A stretch of 36,246 bases of DNA from contig JAHJFT010000043.1 in assembly GCA_018824325.1 (NCBI GenBank), positions 1 to 36,246 of the forward strand, read 5' to 3'. The DNA is from Patescibacteria group bacterium (lineage in GTDB: Bacteria > Patescibacteriota > Patescibacteriia > JAHJFT01). A program made the position numbers and the translations under genes. Below, in pieces: positions 1 to 7,042 of this stretch; the first letter of the stretch is position 1, and every line of letters starts with the position of its first letter. The notes under the pieces are model-generated. The model saw only the letters and a list, made by a program, of their open reading frames with translations, was not told the origin of the DNA and did not search any database.

Positions 1-112
1 CGAAAAGCGCGGCTAAAACAACCACGCGCAAAATAATCCGAACGCCCTTTTTTGACTTGGACGAATCCAAGACTCCCCTTTGCTCATTTTTTTTGTCGTC
101 TTCGTTTTCCAT
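1..112 (-). CDS. Partial hypothetical membrane protein (N-terminus only)
   Basis: The frame begins at the ATG on 110-112 and runs off the left edge, so only about 37 residues are visible. They form a charged head (MENEDDKKNEQ), a basic patch (SKSKKGVR) and the start of a hydrophobic stretch (IILRVVVLAALF), which suggests a cytoplasmic N-terminus followed by a membrane segment. It is too short to assign to a family. It points the same way as the four genes upstream of it but is separated from them by the fold-back at 127-244. Confidence 0.55.
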   Translation of the reverse strand, partial: MENEDDKKNEQRGVLDSSKSKKGVRIILRVVVLAALF

Positions 113-126
113 GAATATATTACTTT

Positions 127-244
127 AATCTACGAAATTACGAATACGGTACGAATCTACGAATTCATGATGAATGTTCAATGCCCGTATGCGTGTCCGA
201 AAAAATATTCGTATATTCGTAAAAAATTCGTAATTTCGTAGATT
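127..244. repeat. AT-rich fold-back (word TACGAAT)
   Basis: AATCTACGAAATTACGAAT at 127-145 is repeated as a perfect 19-bp inverted copy at 226-244. Further ACGAAT/ATTCGT words lie between the arms. The transcript could fold into one long hairpin. It fills most of the gap between the cut-off gene and the membrane gene at 278. No coding capacity is seen. Confidence 0.8.
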
Positions 245-277
245 ATTTATAATTTCGTAGATTTTGTTTTTATAATT

Positions 278-1039
278 TCACGTCCACCGCGCCGTTGCCA
301 CCACCGAAATAAGAATGATCAAACCGATAACCAAATGCCGCCTGATTACCGCGAACTCCAAACGCTGTAAAAAATGATAGCGAATCATGCCCAGAGCGAA
401 ATAATAAAGCACCGCCATGATGGCGCCGTTCACGGCGAACGAAGTGGGCAAAAAAGTCATCACGTAAAAAGTCTCAAAACTGGCAAGCGAAAGCACGGCG
501 ATAAAAGGCAGGCTTTCCCAAAAATTTATTCTTAGAATCCAAAAAATATAATAATTCAGCGCGATGTTCAACGCCAAAATGCCGACGAGCAGGAGAGAAC
601 GCGGCGCGTGCAAAAAAATGTAAAACCCGAACAGGCTGGACGAAACAAAAAACGTAATGATAATCGCCAGATAAAGACTCAAATTCTCAAGCGCCTTGGC
701 CTGATATCTTTCATACATGAATCGGTAAAAAAACAGCTGGTCCAAATAAACCGTTATTAAAAAGCTTGAAACCAGGGCCACGCCCAGCCTGGCGAACGGA
801 TTTTCCAAGAACAGAAAAAACAAAAAAACCGACCAGAACAATAAAAAAGGCGTGAGAAAATATTTTAATATTTCGGTATCAAACTGCTGGTCGGAAAATA
901 ACACGACCGTCAAAACCAAGTAAAGATTCACCAAGGCGAACAAAAACCAAATAAGCGGCGGAAAAAACGCCATCAATAAAAAACAAACGAAAACCAACGC
1001 GCCAGTAAGGTATGGACTGAATCGTTTGATTAAAAGCAT
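278..1039 (-). CDS. Hypothetical polytopic membrane protein
   Basis: This 253-residue protein is almost entirely hydrophobic, with about eight or nine predicted transmembrane helices separated by short charged loops (for example FSDQQFDTE near 50 and RYHFLQRLEFAVIRRH near 220). It has no signal peptide, nucleotide-binding motif or catalytic signature that I recognise, so the function is unknown. It is the last of four minus-strand genes (2280, 1774, 1051, 278) with gaps of 41, 6 and 11 bp, and is probably co-transcribed from the promoter at 3348-3377. The start is the ATG at 1037-1039. That it is a real gene is fairly secure; its role is open. Confidence 0.75.
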   Translation of the reverse strand: MLLIKRFSPYLTGALVFVCFLLMAFFPPLIWFLFALVNLYLVLTVVLFSDQQFDTEILKYFLTPFLLFWSVFLFFLFLENPFARLGVALVSSFLITVYLDQLFFYRFMYERYQAKALENLSLYLAIIITFFVSSSLFGFYIFLHAPRSLLLVGILALNIALNYYIFWILRINFWESLPFIAVLSLASFETFYVMTFLPTSFAVNGAIMAVLYYFALGMIRYHFLQRLEFAVIRRHLVIGLIILISVVATARWT

Positions 1040-1050
1040 ATTTCAAAAAC

Positions 1051-1767
1051 CTATTCCCCCTGCAAAACAATTTCCCCGTAATTAAGTTTGATTTCTTTAA
1101 GCTCCATGAGGCCAACCATGGGCAGCTCCAGCGCGCCGAGCGCCGAGCCCAGAAAAGAGCTGATAACCGGCCCGGCAATAAAATCAGGGATACCGAGATT
1201 GCCCAAACGCACGCTCACGACATCAAAGCCGATGCGGTTGCCGTCTATTTTGGGCATGGCAATAATTGATAAATAAATATTCACTTTTTCGTCCCGCGCC
1301 AGATGAAGAAAAATCTCCATTCCCTCGGACTCAACTGCGATCTGTGCCCGCTCCACGTCAAGACCGGTCTCACTAAGCGGCTGAATCAATTGATCGAGTA
1401 ACAGCGCGTTCAGCATCTCTTCCTTAATGCTTATTTGGGACTGAGCGTGGCCAAGCGTCGCCCCAAAATCTTCAAATGAACTCGCGCCGTCATAAGATTT
1501 GGGCACGACCACCTCGTGCAGCGACTCGGGCGCTTTAAACGCCCAGCTTGAAACATAAGGAACCTCGCACAAACCGGTTTTTGCCACGACCCAAGCCGCG
1601 CCAAAAACAAGCGCGCCGATAAAAGCGATAAAAATTATAAAACACGAACAGCAACGAAAAAGCTTCTTCTTTCTCGCGCTGCGGCGTATATCAACCTCAA
1701 CCTGCTGCTTAATTTCTTTCTTTAAAGCCTCCTGGCTTTCTTGTTTATCTTGCTCAACTTTTGTCAT
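1051..1767 (-). CDS. Hypothetical single-pass membrane protein, YpmS-like ectodomain
   Basis: The 238-residue product has a charged coiled N-terminus (residues 1-35), a basic stop sequence (RRSARKKKLFR), one membrane helix at about 40-63, and an extracytoplasmic domain. A run near 110-125 (ISIKEEMLNALLLDQL) and the later pattern of beta strands ending in RLGNLGIPDFIAG resemble the YpmS (DUF2140)/DUF2993 kind of lipid-binding-like fold. That resemblance is inferred by eye. It sits between two other membrane genes in what looks like one operon. The N-terminus is cytoplasmic by the positive-inside rule. No enzyme motif is seen. Confidence 0.7.
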   Translation of the reverse strand: MTKVEQDKQESQEALKKEIKQQVEVDIRRSARKKKLFRCCSCFIIFIAFIGALVFGAAWVVAKTGLCEVPYVSSWAFKAPESLHEVVVPKSYDGASSFEDFGATLGHAQSQISIKEEMLNALLLDQLIQPLSETGLDVERAQIAVESEGMEIFLHLARDEKVNIYLSIIAMPKIDGNRIGFDVVSVRLGNLGIPDFIAGPVISSFLGSALGALELPMVGLMELKEIKLNYGEIVLQGE

Positions 1768-1773
1768 AAAAAA

Positions 1774-2238
1774 CTATTTATTTAATAACCATGAATTTTT
1801 ATCAAATATTTCTTTCAAACCCAATTTGCCAAGCTCTAATTTCTGTTCATCTCCGGCAAACCCGGCTTCCAAATAATTCAGCGAAACAACAATATCCAGA
1901 TGAATATCCTTTAAGTCCGCGGAAACAAAAAGTTCCAAGGCTTGATTTTTGGTTTGCGTCGTGAGCTCAACCAGTGAAACATCCGCAACTAATTCGTCCA
2001 AATCCCCTATCTCGCGCAAATAATCGTTCAATAATTCTTTTATATCATGCTTGTACCTTGCTTCAACTACCTGCTTGTTTAATTCGTCCGAACCTCCGGT
2101 CTGAATATTGATTCCCGATTCCGGCGGCATGAGAACGATGAACATCAGCAGAAGCAAAATAAAACTGGCGCCGGAAAACACAAGCCAGAATATAAGCCTT
2201 GAAAAATCAAAATTAAATCCCTTTTGTTTCTTTCTCAT
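1774..2238 (-). CDS. Hypothetical anchored protein
   Basis: This 154-residue protein has a basic N-terminus (MRKKQKGFNF), one membrane helix at about 15-37 and a mainly acidic outer domain. The segment ARYKHDIKELLNDYLREIGDLDELVADVSLVEL looks like helix then strand. Its layout resembles the next gene (1051-1767), separated by 6 bp, so the two may form a pair of related outer-facing proteins; this is inference. The start is the ATG at 2236-2238 and the stop is TAA. No family is recognised. Confidence 0.7.
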   Translation of the reverse strand: MRKKQKGFNFDFSRLIFWLVFSGASFILLLLMFIVLMPPESGINIQTGGSDELNKQVVEARYKHDIKELLNDYLREIGDLDELVADVSLVELTTQTKNQALELFVSADLKDIHLDIVVSLNYLEAGFAGDEQKLELGKLGLKEIFDKNSWLLNK

Positions 2239-2279
2239 AAATTGTAGTAGAAACGATATTCTTCTACGGTCTCAAGTTA

Positions 2280-3314
2280 CTAAACCGTCTTTTCCTGACG
2301 ATATATTTCCCGCCAAACAAGACTTATGACAATGGCCACCGGTATTGCCAGAATGGCTCCGACCAGACCGGCCAGCTTCACTCCAACCAAAAGAGCGATA
2401 ATGCTGGCAACCGGATTAAGCCCTACCGTCTTCTGCATTATCTTTGGCACCAACAGATTATTTTCAACCTGCTGAATAACTATATATATAATCAAAACCA
2501 GAAACGCTTTGAACGGCGATTGAATCAGGGCCAAAAAAATTGCCGGGATGGCCGCGAGCACCGGCCCAAGATACGGAATAAATTCGGTAAAGGCCGCGAA
2601 CAGCGCCAGAACCAAAGCATATTCAACGCCAAGTATTTTTAAGGCGATATAAGTAAATACGCCCACGATAAGGCTTAATATAATCTGCCCCCTGAGCCAC
2701 AAACCGATCTTTCCCTTAATCTTTGCCGCGAGCTCGGTAAAAAACGGCTGGTATTTTTCCGAAGCAAGCGATTTAATCATACGCTTAATCGAATCCTCTT
2801 CAGCAACCATGTAAAAAGTTATCACCAGCACAATGATCATTGCCGCGAGCCCGCCAAACAAGCCGGCGACCGTTCCGAATACGCGACCGACCGCGCCGGA
2901 CAAGCCGGTTTGCAGCGCCTCAACGCCTCTTTCAAAAGCCGTGGGAATGCCCTGGGAGACGGTAAAGCCCTTGATATTATGAAGTCCGATAGTCAATTGC
3001 TCCCAATAATACCCCACGTTCTGCGCCAACTTGCCCAATTCCTCCACTATCGGAGGTATAAGCAAAAACAAAATAAGCGCCACAAGAGCAAGTAAAATAA
3101 CATAAATAATCAAAACCGAAAACGCTCGGGGAATCTTATGCCTTTGCATCCAATCGGCAAAAGGATCAATTAGCGCGACGAGAATCACCGAGACAAACAA
3201 CATCAAAATCACGTCTCTGATCAACCACAGAAAAATAAGAGCTAATAAAATTAAAATCACCTTTAAAATAGTGGTGGTGGAAATACTAATATTTTGCACA
3301 TTTTTATTAAACAT
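2280..3314 (-). CDS. AI-2E family transporter (UPF0118/PerM-like)
   Basis: The 344-residue protein matches the AI-2E exporter family (PF01594) in length and layout. Paired N-terminal membrane helices (about 15-60) are followed by helices near 65-90, a long central amphipathic region (110-145), then a conserved C-terminal block with LYFTAFTEFIPYLGP-like sequence (here FAAFTEFIPYLGPVLAAIPA near 240-260) and VEN..LVPKIM...VGLNPV near 280-300. Members export small molecules or ions; substrates are usually unknown, and a signalling role should not be assumed. It is the first gene of the four-gene minus operon, with a near-consensus promoter just upstream. Confidence 0.9.
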   Translation of the reverse strand: MFNKNVQNISISTTTILKVILILLALIFLWLIRDVILMLFVSVILVALIDPFADWMQRHKIPRAFSVLIIYVILLALVALILFLLIPPIVEELGKLAQNVGYYWEQLTIGLHNIKGFTVSQGIPTAFERGVEALQTGLSGAVGRVFGTVAGLFGGLAAMIIVLVITFYMVAEEDSIKRMIKSLASEKYQPFFTELAAKIKGKIGLWLRGQIILSLIVGVFTYIALKILGVEYALVLALFAAFTEFIPYLGPVLAAIPAIFLALIQSPFKAFLVLIIYIVIQQVENNLLVPKIMQKTVGLNPVASIIALLVGVKLAGLVGAILAIPVAIVISLVWREIYRQEKTV

Positions 3315-3347
3315 GGCATTTAGCTATATTCAGTTATATTTGCTTCT

Positions 3348-3377
3348 ATTATATCAAGCTTACCCCCCCATGGTCAA
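3348..3377 (-). promoter_or_regulatory. Sigma70-like promoter for the AI-2E transporter operon
   Basis: On the minus strand TTGACC (3377-3372) and a perfect TATAAT (3353-3348) are separated by 18 bp. They lie about 35 bp before the ATG at 3314, which gives a short leader. This is the best promoter match noticed in the window. Confidence 0.65.
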
Positions 3378-3434
3378 ACACTAGACGCCGCAATCATTCA
3401 TCTATATAATTAAAGATAACTCATACCCAGAAGG

Positions 3435-3542
3435 CTACAAATTACAAATGATTATAAATATACAAATTCTTGATTCACGCTCAACATTCTATTGCCTGTC
3501 TTAACAGGTATTTGTATATTTGTACCTATTTGTAATTCGTAG
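3435..3542. repeat. AT-rich fold-back (word TACAAAT) before smpB
   Basis: CTACAAATTACAAAT (3435-3449) pairs with ATTTGTAATTCGTAG (3528-3542, one mismatch). Inner ATATACAAAT/ATTTGTATAT words also pair, and a central CCTGT..ACAGG stem lies at 3495-3508. It occupies the divergent gap and ends 8 bp before the smpB ATG, so it could cover the smpB leader. Confidence 0.75.
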
Positions 3543-3550
3543 ACTCAAAT

Positions 3551-3997
3551 ATGACCGTGATTGCCAAAAATAAAAAAGCCCTGCATAATTACGAAATACT
3601 GGAAAAACTGGAGGCCGGCATCGTGCTCACGGGCCAAGAAGTAAAATCCACAAAACAGGGGCACATTCGCCTTCAGGGTTCTCATGTTAGAATACAGGGC
3701 GGCGAAGCATGGCTCCATCACGCCCATATCTCAAAATATCGCCATGCCGGCAATCTCCCGGATTATGACCCGGAAAGGAAAAGAAAGCTGCTCCTGCATA
3801 AAAAAGAACTAAAATACCTTATTGGGAAAACAAAGGAGAAGGGATTGACAATCACGCCGATTTCAGTGTATACTAAACGCAACAAAATCAAGATAGAGAT
3901 TGCCGTTGCCCGAGGGCGAAAGACCCAAGACAAACGCGAGGTTATAAAAAAACGCGAAACCCAGAGAAAAATCCATCGCGCCTTGCGAATAAAATAA
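3551..3997 (+). CDS. smpB: SsrA-binding protein SmpB
   Basis: This 148-residue protein is a standard-length SmpB, the partner of tmRNA in rescue of stalled ribosomes. Family signatures are plain: N-terminal NKKALHNYEILEKLEAGIVL, TGQEVKS, GHIRLQGSHV with the GEAWLHHAHIS segment, and the Lys/Arg-rich tail (KKRETQRKIHRALRIK) that mimics the tRNA anticodon arm in the empty A site. No Shine-Dalgarno is evident before the ATG at 3551. Its stop codon is only 3 nt before the mature tmRNA start, so both partners are presumably made from one transcript. Confidence 0.97.
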   Translation: MTVIAKNKKALHNYEILEKLEAGIVLTGQEVKSTKQGHIRLQGSHVRIQGGEAWLHHAHISKYRHAGNLPDYDPERKRKLLLHKKELKYLIGKTKEKGLTITPISVYTKRNKIKIEIAVARGRKTQDKREVIKKRETQRKIHRALRIK

Positions 3998-4000
3998 CAC

Positions 4001-4381
4001 GGGGATGACAAGAATCGATAGGAGTCTTCTTCTTTGGATGCAGACCGAGCATGACCATGTCTCGCAAATCCAGGTCAAACAACATAAATGCCAATTTAAT
4101 GGCGAAGGTGAAGTACGCTTTCAGCGTTCCATCACTTTCAATGGCGATTGCATAATCAATTGCCCATTCCAACCACTAAGGCTTGCCTCGTGGATTGGGG
4201 TGTCAAAACAGCAAGCTAAGCCCGCCTCTCCGCTCATGAGACGGGACAAAAATCCAAGAGCTGGCTTCACGGTTTTTTGCCGGGTTTCATAGCCGCGAAG
4301 CGAGATGCCAAACCCAGCTAAGTTTGTAGAAATCCAAAAAAGATACTTACCTACACAGGGGTGCAATTCCCCTCATCTCCA
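4001..4381 (+). ncRNA. ssrA: Transfer-messenger RNA
   Basis: The 5' end GGGGATGACAAGAATCGAT and the 3' end form a tRNA-like acceptor stem: GGGGATG (4001-4007) pairs with CATCTCC (4374-4380) with one G-U. The discriminator A is at 4381. A T-arm (AGGGG..CCCCT with loop TGCAATT) lies just inside. CCA is not encoded. A tag frame ends at TAA 4153-4155 with the C-terminus ...FSVPSLSMAIA, a hydrophobic AxA-type degron end. The resume codon cannot be fixed by eye; GCC at 4090 or the AAC codons at 4078-4083 are candidates, giving a tag of about 21-25 residues. The length (381 nt) and position after smpB support the call. Confidence 0.93.
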
Positions 4382-4383
4382 TT

Positions 4384-4415
4384 CTTCGCTCTGCTTCGCA
4401 GAGCTTCGAATGGCA
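4384..4415 (+). repeat. Palindromic direct repeat, copy 1
   Basis: This 32-bp block recurs exactly at 4790-4821. It holds the hairpin CTCTGC-TTC-GCAGAG and is followed by a second hairpin AATGGC-ACA-GCCATT (4409-4423). It starts 3 nt after the tmRNA discriminator base, so it may also act in 3' processing or as a transcription barrier. Confidence 0.85.
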
Positions 4416-4455
4416 CAGCCATTCTTTGAATAATTAATATTACAAATACACAAGC

Positions 4456-4503
4456 CGAAGAATGTCCTTCGAAGCTCGAACGCTAGTGAGAGCGAAGAAG
4501 GAC
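4456..4503 (-). repeat. Diverged inverted copy of the palindromic repeat
   Basis: Read on the minus strand this block contains CTTCGCTCT then GAGCTTCGAAGG and ACATTCTT, the same order as the copy at 4384-4425 but with a changed central loop. Together with the copy at 4790 it brackets the GIY-YIG gene as a pair of inverted ends. Confidence 0.65.
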
Positions 4504-4509
4504 TCAAAT

Positions 4510-4770
4510 ATGAATATTGTCAGTTATATGCATTACGTTTATATTATAAAGAGTAAAAAATATCCTAAGGAATTATATAAGGGTTATGCAAAAGATTTAA
4601 AAGAAAGAATCAGGCGCCATAATTCGGGGTCGTCAAAATATACGGCTCAATTCAAACCATGGGAAATTATATTCTATTGTGCGTTTAAAGATAAAAAGCA
4701 GGCTCTGGGATTTGAAAAATATCTAAAAACAGCCTCGGGCATTGCTTTCATGCGTAAACGATTAATTTAA
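4510..4770 (+). CDS. Single-domain GIY-YIG nuclease
   Basis: This 86-residue protein is a bare GIY-YIG domain (PF01541, UvrC/homing-endonuclease superfamily). It has the YVYI strand at the start, then LYKGYAKDLKERIRRHN holding the second motif tyrosine and the catalytic arginine helix, a YTAQFKPWEIIFY strand, and the metal-binding Glu in FEKYLK. The family cuts DNA with one divalent metal. The frame is open from 4462, but those first codons lie in the palindromic repeat. I chose ATG 4510 because the bases before it (GACTCAAAT) match those before the smpB ATG; ATG 4528 (MHYVYI) is also possible. It lies between inverted repeats at 4456-4503 and 4790-4821. Confidence 0.85.
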   Translation: MNIVSYMHYVYIIKSKKYPKELYKGYAKDLKERIRRHNSGSSKYTAQFKPWEIIFYCAFKDKKQALGFEKYLKTASGIAFMRKRLI

Positions 4771-4789
4771 TAGCCAAGGCAGTTTCCGC

Positions 4790-4821
4790 CTTCGCTCTGC
4801 TTCGCAGAGCTTCGAATGGCA
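4790..4821 (+). repeat. Palindromic direct repeat, copy 2
   Basis: Exact 32-bp match to 4384-4415, followed by a related hairpin (ATGGC-ATAA-CCAT). It sits between the GIY-YIG stop and the infC start region and is inverted relative to the copy at 4456-4503. Confidence 0.85.
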
Positions 4822-4869
4822 TAACCATGCATAATGTATTTAGTAAAACAAATAAACATAAATAAAATA

Positions 4870-5421
4870 ATGCGAGTCTCCAGAAAAAAACATAGAAAAC
4901 CACAAATAACCGGACCGGTGTACCGATGCAATGAACGAATCAGAGCGCCCGAGGTCAGGGTGATTGACCAGGAAGAAGGGCACCTCGGCGCCATGCCCAC
5001 GGCCCAGGCGCTGAAGTTGGCCGAGGAAAAAAAACTTGACCTGGTCGAAGTGGACCCCAAGGCCCAGCCGCCCATCGCCAAACTGATGGACTTCGGCCAA
5101 TTTAAATATCAAAAAGAAAAAGAAGCCAGAAAACTAAAAGCCAAGCAGCACAAAGTAGACCTCAAGGGAATCCGTCTTTCGGTCAGGATCAGCCAACACG
5201 ATCAGAGAATCAGGCTGGATAAGACAAAAAAATTCCTTGAAGACGGCGATAAAGTAAAGATTGAAATCATCCTGCGCGGCCGGGAAAAACGCCACCCCGA
5301 ATTGGCCAGAGAAAAAATTGAAAGTTTTATCAAAACGCTTGAGCAGGAAAAAAAATTTAGAATTGAACAACCCATAACAAGGCAAGGGGGTACGGTAACC
5401 GCCATAGTTGCTAAAGAATAA
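4870..5421 (+). CDS. infC: Translation initiation factor IF-3
   Basis: The 183-residue product is a full IF-3, which binds the 30S subunit and proofreads start codon and initiator tRNA choice. The N-domain has NERIRAPEVRVIDQEEGHLGAMPTAQAL..A....LDLVEV, then LMDFGQFKYQKEKEARKLK leading into the linker helix. The C-domain has KGIRLSVRISQHDQRIRLDKTKKFLEDGDKVKIEIILRGRE. ATG 4870 is preferred because it leaves the usual short basic lead; ATG 4834 adds 12 residues that begin right after the repeat. No Shine-Dalgarno precedes either. It heads the classic infC-rpmI-rplT operon. Confidence 0.96.
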   Translation: MRVSRKKHRKPQITGPVYRCNERIRAPEVRVIDQEEGHLGAMPTAQALKLAEEKKLDLVEVDPKAQPPIAKLMDFGQFKYQKEKEARKLKAKQHKVDLKGIRLSVRISQHDQRIRLDKTKKFLEDGDKVKIEIILRGREKRHPELAREKIESFIKTLEQEKKFRIEQPITRQGGTVTAIVAKE

Positions 5422-5432
5422 ATTCAACGTAT

Positions 5433-5624
5433 ATGAAACAAAAAACCATAAAATCATATTCCAAACGCTTTCACCTGACAAAGAGTAAAAAAATCTTGAA
5501 ACGCGCTTGCGGCCAAGATCATTTTAATACGCGCGACACCGGAAAAGTAACGCGGAAAAAAAGAAGGGATACCAGCATTCATAAAGGCTACGAAAGGTTA
5601 ATTAAAAATTCCATAACCAAGTAA
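5433..5624 (+). CDS. rpmI: 50S ribosomal protein bL35
   Basis: This 63-residue, very basic protein has the bL35 pattern: KSYSKRFHLTKSKKILKRACGQDHFNT and a C-terminal KKRRDTSIHKGYERLIKNSI block. It is the expected length. It lies 11 bp after infC and 5 bp before rplT, the conserved order of this operon. Confidence 0.95.
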   Translation: MKQKTIKSYSKRFHLTKSKKILKRACGQDHFNTRDTGKVTRKKRRDTSIHKGYERLIKNSITK

Positions 5625-5629
5625 TATTT

Positions 5630-5974
5630 ATGCCAAGAGTAAAAAGAGGCAAGGCCCATCTTGCCAAAAGAAAAAAATTATTGAAAAAAACAAAGGGCTA
5701 CAAGTGGGGAAGAAAAAAACTCATAAAAATCGCCAAAACCGCCGTTACCAAGGCCGGTGCCCACGCCTACAGCGACCGACGAAAAAAGAAAAGAACCCGG
5801 CGCGCTCTCTGGCTTATTAAAATCAACGCCGGCCTAAGAAAGCACGGCCTGACCTACAGCAAGTTCATGGGCGCCCTGAAAAAGAAAAATATTGAAATAG
5901 ACAGGAAAATTCTGGCCCAGCTCGCGGAAAACGAACCCAAGGTATTTAAAGCCCTGATTGAAAAGGTAAAATAA
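5630..5974 (+). CDS. rplT: 50S ribosomal protein bL20
   Basis: This 114-residue protein starts MPRVKRGKAHLAKRKKLLKKTKGYKWGRKK, followed by DRRKKKRTRRALWLIKINAG and LRKHGLTYSKFMGALKKKNIEIDRKILAQLA. All of these are bL20 hallmarks, with the long N-terminal helix that threads 23S rRNA and an early assembly role. In several bacteria bL20 represses its own operon at the leader. I see no clear mimic here, because the palindromic repeat and the GIY-YIG gene sit upstream of infC. A terminator follows at 6006. Confidence 0.97.
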   Translation: MPRVKRGKAHLAKRKKLLKKTKGYKWGRKKLIKIAKTAVTKAGAHAYSDRRKKKRTRRALWLIKINAGLRKHGLTYSKFMGALKKKNIEIDRKILAQLAENEPKVFKALIEKVK

Positions 5975-6005
5975 TACCCACTAACCAAAATTTGCAGTTT
6001 CAAGT

Positions 6006-6027
6006 CCCGCCAACCAGCGGGGCTTTT
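6006..6027 (+). terminator. Intrinsic terminator after rplT
   Basis: CCCGC (6006-6010) and GCGGG (6017-6021) form a stem with loop CAACCA, followed by GCTTTTG. The U-tract is short, so this is a moderate terminator closing the infC operon. Confidence 0.6.
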
Positions 6028-6041
6028 GTTATTATAACTTT

Positions 6042-6115
6042 GATTCAATCCGAAATTCTTAATTCTAAATTTAAAATTGAATCGAAACTCAAAATTGGAA
6101 ATTCGAAATTCTAAT
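6042..6115. repeat. AT-rich degenerate repeat block
   Basis: GATTCAAT (6042-6049) and ATTGAATC (6076-6083) form an 8-bp palindrome around repeats of AAATTCTAAATTT-like words. More AAATTG/GAAATTC words follow to about 6115. It is of the same general kind as the other AT-rich intergenic blocks but less clearly folded. Confidence 0.5.
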
Positions 6116-6221
6116 ACCGCGCCTTGACGAAAATACACTAATATGGTAATTAAATTAATAAGAACTTAGTTTTTAAGCAACATGAACGTTGACAACCGCA
6201 CCCCATATTCAGGAGGTAAAA

Positions 6222-6965
6222 ATGCCAAACACGCGAACAAAACCGCCTCCTCCGGGAAGCGCGGTTTATGAGCTGACCGATCTTGAAGGAGATACCTACA
6301 TCGTTGAGCAAGACTACCTGCGAGAAGGCCGACCCGGCGAAATTGCGAACTTCAATATCCGACTCTGGTCAAAAGAAAAAACAAATATCCAAGGGTCTAG
6401 CCTGCCGCATAGCCAAGTCCTCCCGCTTGACTTCCAATTTACGATTGAAGTGCAAGGCGAGGGCGAGCTTCAGTCCACGTCCGGCGGCCAGGCGTCAGAA
6501 TGGACGCATATCGCTTTTTTACTGCCCAACCAGCCCGACAAAACCACGACCATTAAGATAGCGATAGTGCTAGAACAAAAAGGCGGGTTTAAAACGCTTC
6601 CCGTACCCATCTACTGCGTTGCTAAAAGCGTGAACCGAACAAAGCGCCGGCAGACAAGCACGCAACAGCAAAAACCGCGAACACACGACAAAACACGAAT
6701 GTTATACAACATTCCGCAAGGAAAAAAATCCTTAACCAAGGAGGATGTAATGGCTAGTATAAAAACCCACAAAGCACTTCTGATCGTCCTGCTTGTCTGG
6801 GTAGTACTCGTCGTTCTTACGGTCGGCGGGATTGGCTACCTCATCCACAGCACATATTTCTCAGTGCCAATTCCCAAAAAAGTCATCTGCGACGAAGAAG
6901 CTTCAGCCGAAAGAACACCCGACGGCAAGCATATATTGTTCAAAGACTGCGAGCTTGAGTTTTAA
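6222..6965 (+). CDS. Hypothetical C-terminally anchored protein with strong RBS
   Basis: This 247-residue protein has an N-terminal beta-rich domain (about 10-130: YELTDLEGDTYIVEQDYL, then a long strand-rich stretch to IAIVLEQKGGFKTLPVPIYC), a basic low-complexity linker (about 135-170), a membrane helix near 185-207 and a 40-residue outer tail. The start is set by AGGAGG (6211-6216), five bases before ATG 6222; an upstream ATG at 6189 lacks this. Most genes around it have no such site. A second AGGAGG plus five-base spacer precedes an in-frame ATG at 6750. It is closed by its own terminator. The family is not recognised. Confidence 0.75.
   Translation: MPNTRTKPPPPGSAVYELTDLEGDTYIVEQDYLREGRPGEIANFNIRLWSKEKTNIQGSSLPHSQVLPLDFQFTIEVQGEGELQSTSGGQASEWTHIAFLLPNQPDKTTTIKIAIVLEQKGGFKTLPVPIYCVAKSVNRTKRRQTSTQQQKPRTHDKTRMLYNIPQGKKSLTKEDVMASIKTHKALLIVLLVWVVLVVLTVGGIGYLIHSTYFSVPIPKKVICDEEASAERTPDGKHILFKDCELEF
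6750..6965 (+). CDS. Possible internal translation product (71 aa, membrane helix plus tail)
   Basis: Inside the 6222 gene, AGGAGG (6739-6744) lies five bases before an in-frame ATG at 6750, the same geometry as the gene's own start. A ribosome starting here would make only the membrane helix (LLIVLLVWVVLVVLTVGGIGYLI) and the tail ending KDCELEF. Whether it is used cannot be told from sequence. It could instead be a chance Lys-Glu-Asp codon run. Confidence 0.4.
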   Translation: MASIKTHKALLIVLLVWVVLVVLTVGGIGYLIHSTYFSVPIPKKVICDEEASAERTPDGKHILFKDCELEF

Positions 6966-6998
6966 GCTCAAGCCCTAAGCCCCAAGCCCAACTCTTGA

Positions 6999-7028
6999 GC
7001 GAGGACCAACTCCGGCCCTCGCTTTTTT
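6999..7028 (+). terminator. Intrinsic terminator after the 6222 gene
   Basis: GCGAGG (6999-7004) pairs with CCTCGC (7017-7022) and is followed directly by six Ts. Confidence 0.8.
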
Positions 7029-7042
7029 GATTAACCTGCCCC

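Noticed and set aside
4005-4292. Open frame of 95 codons after smpB
   Set aside because: It lies within the tmRNA, whose acceptor stem and T-arm are clear; only the short tag frame is translated.
6182-6268. Short 28-codon leader peptide frame overlapping the 6222 start
   Set aside because: It lacks a ribosome site of its own, and its overlap with the strong site for ATG 6222 makes it likely a chance frame.
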